DNA from: Apostichopus japonicus
Taxonomy: Eukaryota > Echinodermata > Holothuroidea > Aspidochirotida > Stichopodidae
Direction of reading: 5' to 3'
Length of the DNA stretch: 64,000 nt
Assembly: GCF_037975245.1 (NCBI RefSeq)
Contig: NC_092561.1
Span: forward strand, 1,834,501 to 1,898,500
Shown here: one piece after another, positions 62,901 to 64,000 of the stretch
How the letters are laid out: the number at the start of each line of letters is the position of its first letter
Numbering within the stretch: position 1 is the first letter of the stretch
Made by a program: the position numbers and the translations under genes
Notes under the pieces: generated by a model
Database searches by the model: none
Told to the model about the DNA's origin: nothing
Seen by the model: the letters and a program-made list of their open reading frames with translations, nothing else

Positions 62901-63402
62901 AGAGGAGGGTTGAACTGTTGGTTTGAGCATTACTTAAGAGTTGATAGGTGGGTCGACGTACCTAACGTAGCTTAACTAAGTGACAGGTTAGTGAGCAAGC
63001 GTAGGCCTCCATGTACAGAAATTGTAATGTTTGTGTCTATGTGGTCCTTCATCAAACAGGAAAGACAAGAAGAACTTGCGAGACAACAACCAGACGATGA
63101 GGAAGAGGAAGAACCAGAGCCAGAGGAGGAAGAGAGGGCCCCACCCCAGGCTAGGAGGGTGTTACCCGCTGTACCCAAAGGAGAATTTGAACAGCCCCAA
63201 GAAGATGAAAGTCTGTACCACGACGCAGGAGGCGGAGATGATGGTGAAGAGGCGTACCAGGAAGCCGGTGGTGGTTACCGGCCCACGGAGGAGGAGAGCG
63301 AGTACCAGGAGGCTGGAGGTGGTACGGTAGTAGAGGAAGCGGCAGGTGATATTTATGAAGAGGCTGGAGGTGGAGATTACTTTGAGGAGGCAGCTGGTGG
63401 AG
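48879..63402 (+). CDS. CTTN: Cortactin, Arp2/3-activating F-actin-binding protein (C-terminal SH3 outside window)
   Basis: Nine exons join in frame: 48879-48956, 50479-50552, 50861-50990, 51965-52519, 52946-53000, 54543-54668, 55584-55645, 57327-57413 and 63060-63402 (~503 codons, open at the 3' end). The start carries [14 protein letters not shown], matching the Arp2/3-binding DDW motif, then [12 protein letters not shown]. Tandem 37-residue repeats of the [11 protein letters not shown]...GFGGKYGVQ type bind F-actin. A charged helix ([20 protein letters not shown]) and an acidic Pro/Tyr-rich region follow. Vertebrate cortactin (~550 aa) ends in an SH3 domain, which is not found before 64000. 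Exon 9 is read to a donor at 63402 (GGAG|GTACAT, phase 1); reading on instead meets TGA at 63426-63428. The ATG follows a splice acceptor at 48864-48865, so at least one 5'-UTR exon lies upstream. HS1 (HCLS1) is a vertebrate-only paralogue and unlikely. Confidence 0.95.
49094..49722. mobile_element. Non-autonomous DNA transposon (MITE-like) with 8-bp target-site duplication
   Basis: GTACAAAT flanks the element at 49094-49101 and 49715-49722. The element (49102-49714, 613 bp) starts GGGGACAAACTAAAACGAAT and ends, on the opposite strand, GGGTGTTACTTAAACGAAT. Subterminal GAATGACA motifs are repeated at both ends in inverted orientation. No transposase ORF is present. An 8-bp TSD with short TIRs and subterminal repeats fits the hAT superfamily best (inference). 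It lies in cortactin intron 1. Confidence 0.8.
50119..50225. repeat. Diverged relative of the 41309-41457 element
   Basis: AAACTGTTAACAAACTGCTC, then CCTGTGTAGGTGAATAC, GAGGTTTCGGTC and GGCTAAGTTG follow the same order as in 41309-41457, but the inverted arms are not intact. Confidence 0.5.
51530..51757. repeat. (GT)n-flanked element with repeated GTCCTCGG motifs and inverted ends
   Basis: ATTCTGACCGAGGAC near the left end is inverted as GTCCTCGGTCTGAAT near the right end. GTCCTCGG occurs three times in the forward sense. (GT)n tracts sit outside both ends. It lies in cortactin intron 50991-51964. Confidence 0.7.
51965..52519 (+). CDS. CTTN: Cortactin exon with five exact 37-residue actin-binding repeats
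   Basis: The 555-bp exon is exactly five 111-bp units: 51965-52075, 52076-52186, 52187-52297, 52298-52408 and 52409-52519. Unit 1 is divergent ([17 protein letters not shown]). Units 2-5 are nearly identical, also at synonymous sites, and differ at few residues (KDY/KDH, QKDR/QTDR, RVDK/RQDD). The exon starts and ends in phase 0 at unit boundaries, so unit gain or loss cannot shift the frame. In cortactin these repeats bind actin filaments; vertebrate proteins have about 6.5 copies spread over several exons. Confidence 0.96.
52946..54668 (+). CDS. CTTN: Cortactin exons for the last actin-binding repeat
   Basis: Exons 52946-53000 and 54543-54668 together encode the final repeat, [18 protein letters not shown] then [18 protein letters not shown], followed by [20 protein letters not shown]. 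The last part matches the linker after the vertebrate repeats (KNASTFEDVTQVSSAYQKT). Phase 1 at both junctions is consistent. The donor at 54669 is copied 88 bp downstream. Confidence 0.93.
53581..53680. repeat. Dispersed repeat family, copy C
   Basis: TGTGTAAAACTGCTACCAAT opens the match, and GTGATGCCAGATAAGTTATT followed by CCCTGATGT closes it. It lies in cortactin intron 53001-54542. Confidence 0.55.
54110..54240. repeat. 17-bp tandem array
   Basis: Repeats of ATAACAACATGGACATG, about seven copies with small deletions, in cortactin intron 53001-54542. Confidence 0.9.
54663..54839. repeat. 88-bp tandem duplication copying a cortactin splice donor
   Basis: Copy A (54663-54750) and copy B (54751-54839) both begin CACCTAGTAAGTA and both contain TGAAGCAACTGATGTTGGTA. 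Copy A starts in the last six bases of exon 54543-54668, so B holds a second CACCTA|GTAAGT junction. Confidence 0.92.
55584..57413 (+). CDS. CTTN: Cortactin exons for the alpha-helical region
   Basis: Exon 55584-55645 encodes [20 protein letters not shown], equivalent to the vertebrate SNIRANFENLAKEKEQED. Exon 57327-57413 encodes [20 protein letters not shown] and [11 protein letters not shown]. Both are charged helix and end in phase 0. The next intron is 5.6 kb. Confidence 0.92.
57414..63059. other. Cortactin 5.6-kb intron
   Basis: It starts GTAAACCTG followed directly by ATGAATATTCAT. It holds a weak repeat relative (58045-58110), C- and G-runs near 58568 and 59252, and purine-rich G tracts at 61694-61755 and 62555-62590. 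No intermediate exon is needed, since flanking phases are both 0. Confidence 0.65.
63060..63402 (+). CDS. CTTN: Cortactin exon for the acidic, proline- and tyrosine-rich region
   Basis: The exon begins [20 protein letters not shown] after acceptor CATCAAACAG and passes [10 protein letters not shown]. It then runs through [32 protein letters not shown] and [10 protein letters not shown]. Vertebrate cortactin has a Pro/Ser/Thr-rich region here with Src-family phosphorylation sites (Y421, Y466, Y482); the tyrosines here sit in comparable acidic contexts but in a repeated form. The 3' end is inferred. GGAG|GTACAT at 63402 would splice in phase 1 to an SH3 exon beyond 64000; without splicing the protein would end at 63428. 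Confidence 0.8.
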
Positions 63403-64000
63403 GTACATGGGCTAACTGGGCTTGGTGATGGTTGTACTCTATCAATCAGTGCAGGATATGTGTTGAATATTCATGAGTTGCTAGATTATAAGGCAAACAT
63501 GGCAAAGAGATACCAATTGTTTCTCTGTAACAGTAACTTGGTCTTCCCTGTTTGAATTCTATTTAGGTCATGAAAGGTGATGAATTTGTCTGTTGTTGTT
63601 CAAGGTTCCCATAAGTGGTTATAGGTAATCCCTCATTTTGGTGTAGGTGAAAGTCAGTGGTCAAATATTTGAAGGTTATATAAAATCACAATACATTTAG
63701 GAACTTCTTTCTATATGGTTAGGTCCACGTTGTTTAGTGAAAAGATATTGTCATTTTTTGATAGAGGTCAAAGGTCACTGATCTGTTAAAATCAACAAAT
63801 TTCACAATTTGAGATCTGTCGTTTGTATGGAAAGTTTAGACAGAAATACATAAGAAATCACTCAACAGATGGCTTCATGTTCCAACATTTGATATAGGCA
63901 ACTTTGGAAGCCTAGCACATTAACTGTATTGGAAATTGGGGCCTAAGTTACAAACATTATTCAAAATGTTGGAAGTTCTGTTAATTCCAGTGATTGATCT
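63403..64000. other. Start of the next cortactin intron (or 3' UTR)
   Basis: No SH3-coding sequence was found. TTGAATATTCAT is at 63462-63473. Whether this is intron or 3' UTR depends on the donor at 63402. Confidence 0.5.

Noticed and set aside
62972-63178. Ser/Gly-rich minus-strand ORF
   Set aside because: It is antisense to the acidic part of cortactin exon 9.

Overview
The window is animal nuclear DNA. It is AT-rich, with long introns obeying GT-AG rules, exons of about 35-560 bp, and abundant minisatellites, homopolymer C/G runs and short interspersed repeats. Four conserved metazoan genes can be read exon by exon with consistent splice phases. The protein types, intron density and repeats fit a marine invertebrate deuterostome, perhaps an echinoderm; the species cannot be fixed from the sequence alone.

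Layout: (1) 1325-18891, + strand, is the 3' half of a DENND5A/B-type gene (a Rab GEF). It has 15 exons and 726 codons up to a true stop, covering the end of the DENN module, RUN1, PLAT and RUN2; the N-terminal DENN exons lie upstream of the window. (2) 18892-25858 is intergenic and rich in repeats. (3) 25859-34969, + strand, is a complete CDC37 (Hsp90-kinase co-chaperone; 10 exons, 386 aa). (4) 34970-40748 lies between two convergent genes and holds a 38-bp minisatellite and a tRNA-derived SINE. (5) 40749-45435, - strand, is a complete TOLLIP (6 exons, 302 aa; TOM1-binding region, C2, Pro/Gln linker, CUE). (6) 45436-48865 is a divergent intergenic region with ETS-type promoter motifs, a cluster of perfect hairpins and a 58-bp palindrome. 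(7) 48879-63402, + strand, is cortactin: nine coding exons with the acidic Arp2/3-binding start, the 37-residue repeats, a charged helix and a Tyr/Gly-rich acidic region. The SH3 exon should lie just beyond the window.

The genes form no operon. They are unrelated cell-biology genes: Rab/membrane traffic, kinase chaperoning, endosomal/innate immune adaptor, and branched-actin regulator. From general knowledge, DENND5A, TOLLIP and CTTN all lie on human chromosome 11, so the linkage may be an old chromosomal association.

The most unusual signal concerns splice sites. In DENND5 a ~60-bp tandem array begins inside an exon and copies the exon end together with its 5' splice site ten more times. 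Other arrays start at, or within ~60 bp of, three further donors, and cortactin carries a separate 88-bp duplication that also copies a donor. A 12-bp palindrome, ATGAATATTCAT, or a close variant, recurs 7-10 nt downstream of donors in three different genes. A clean non-autonomous transposon with 8-bp target-site duplications sits in cortactin intron 1. No prokaryotic features, CRISPR arrays, rRNA or functional tRNA genes were seen.
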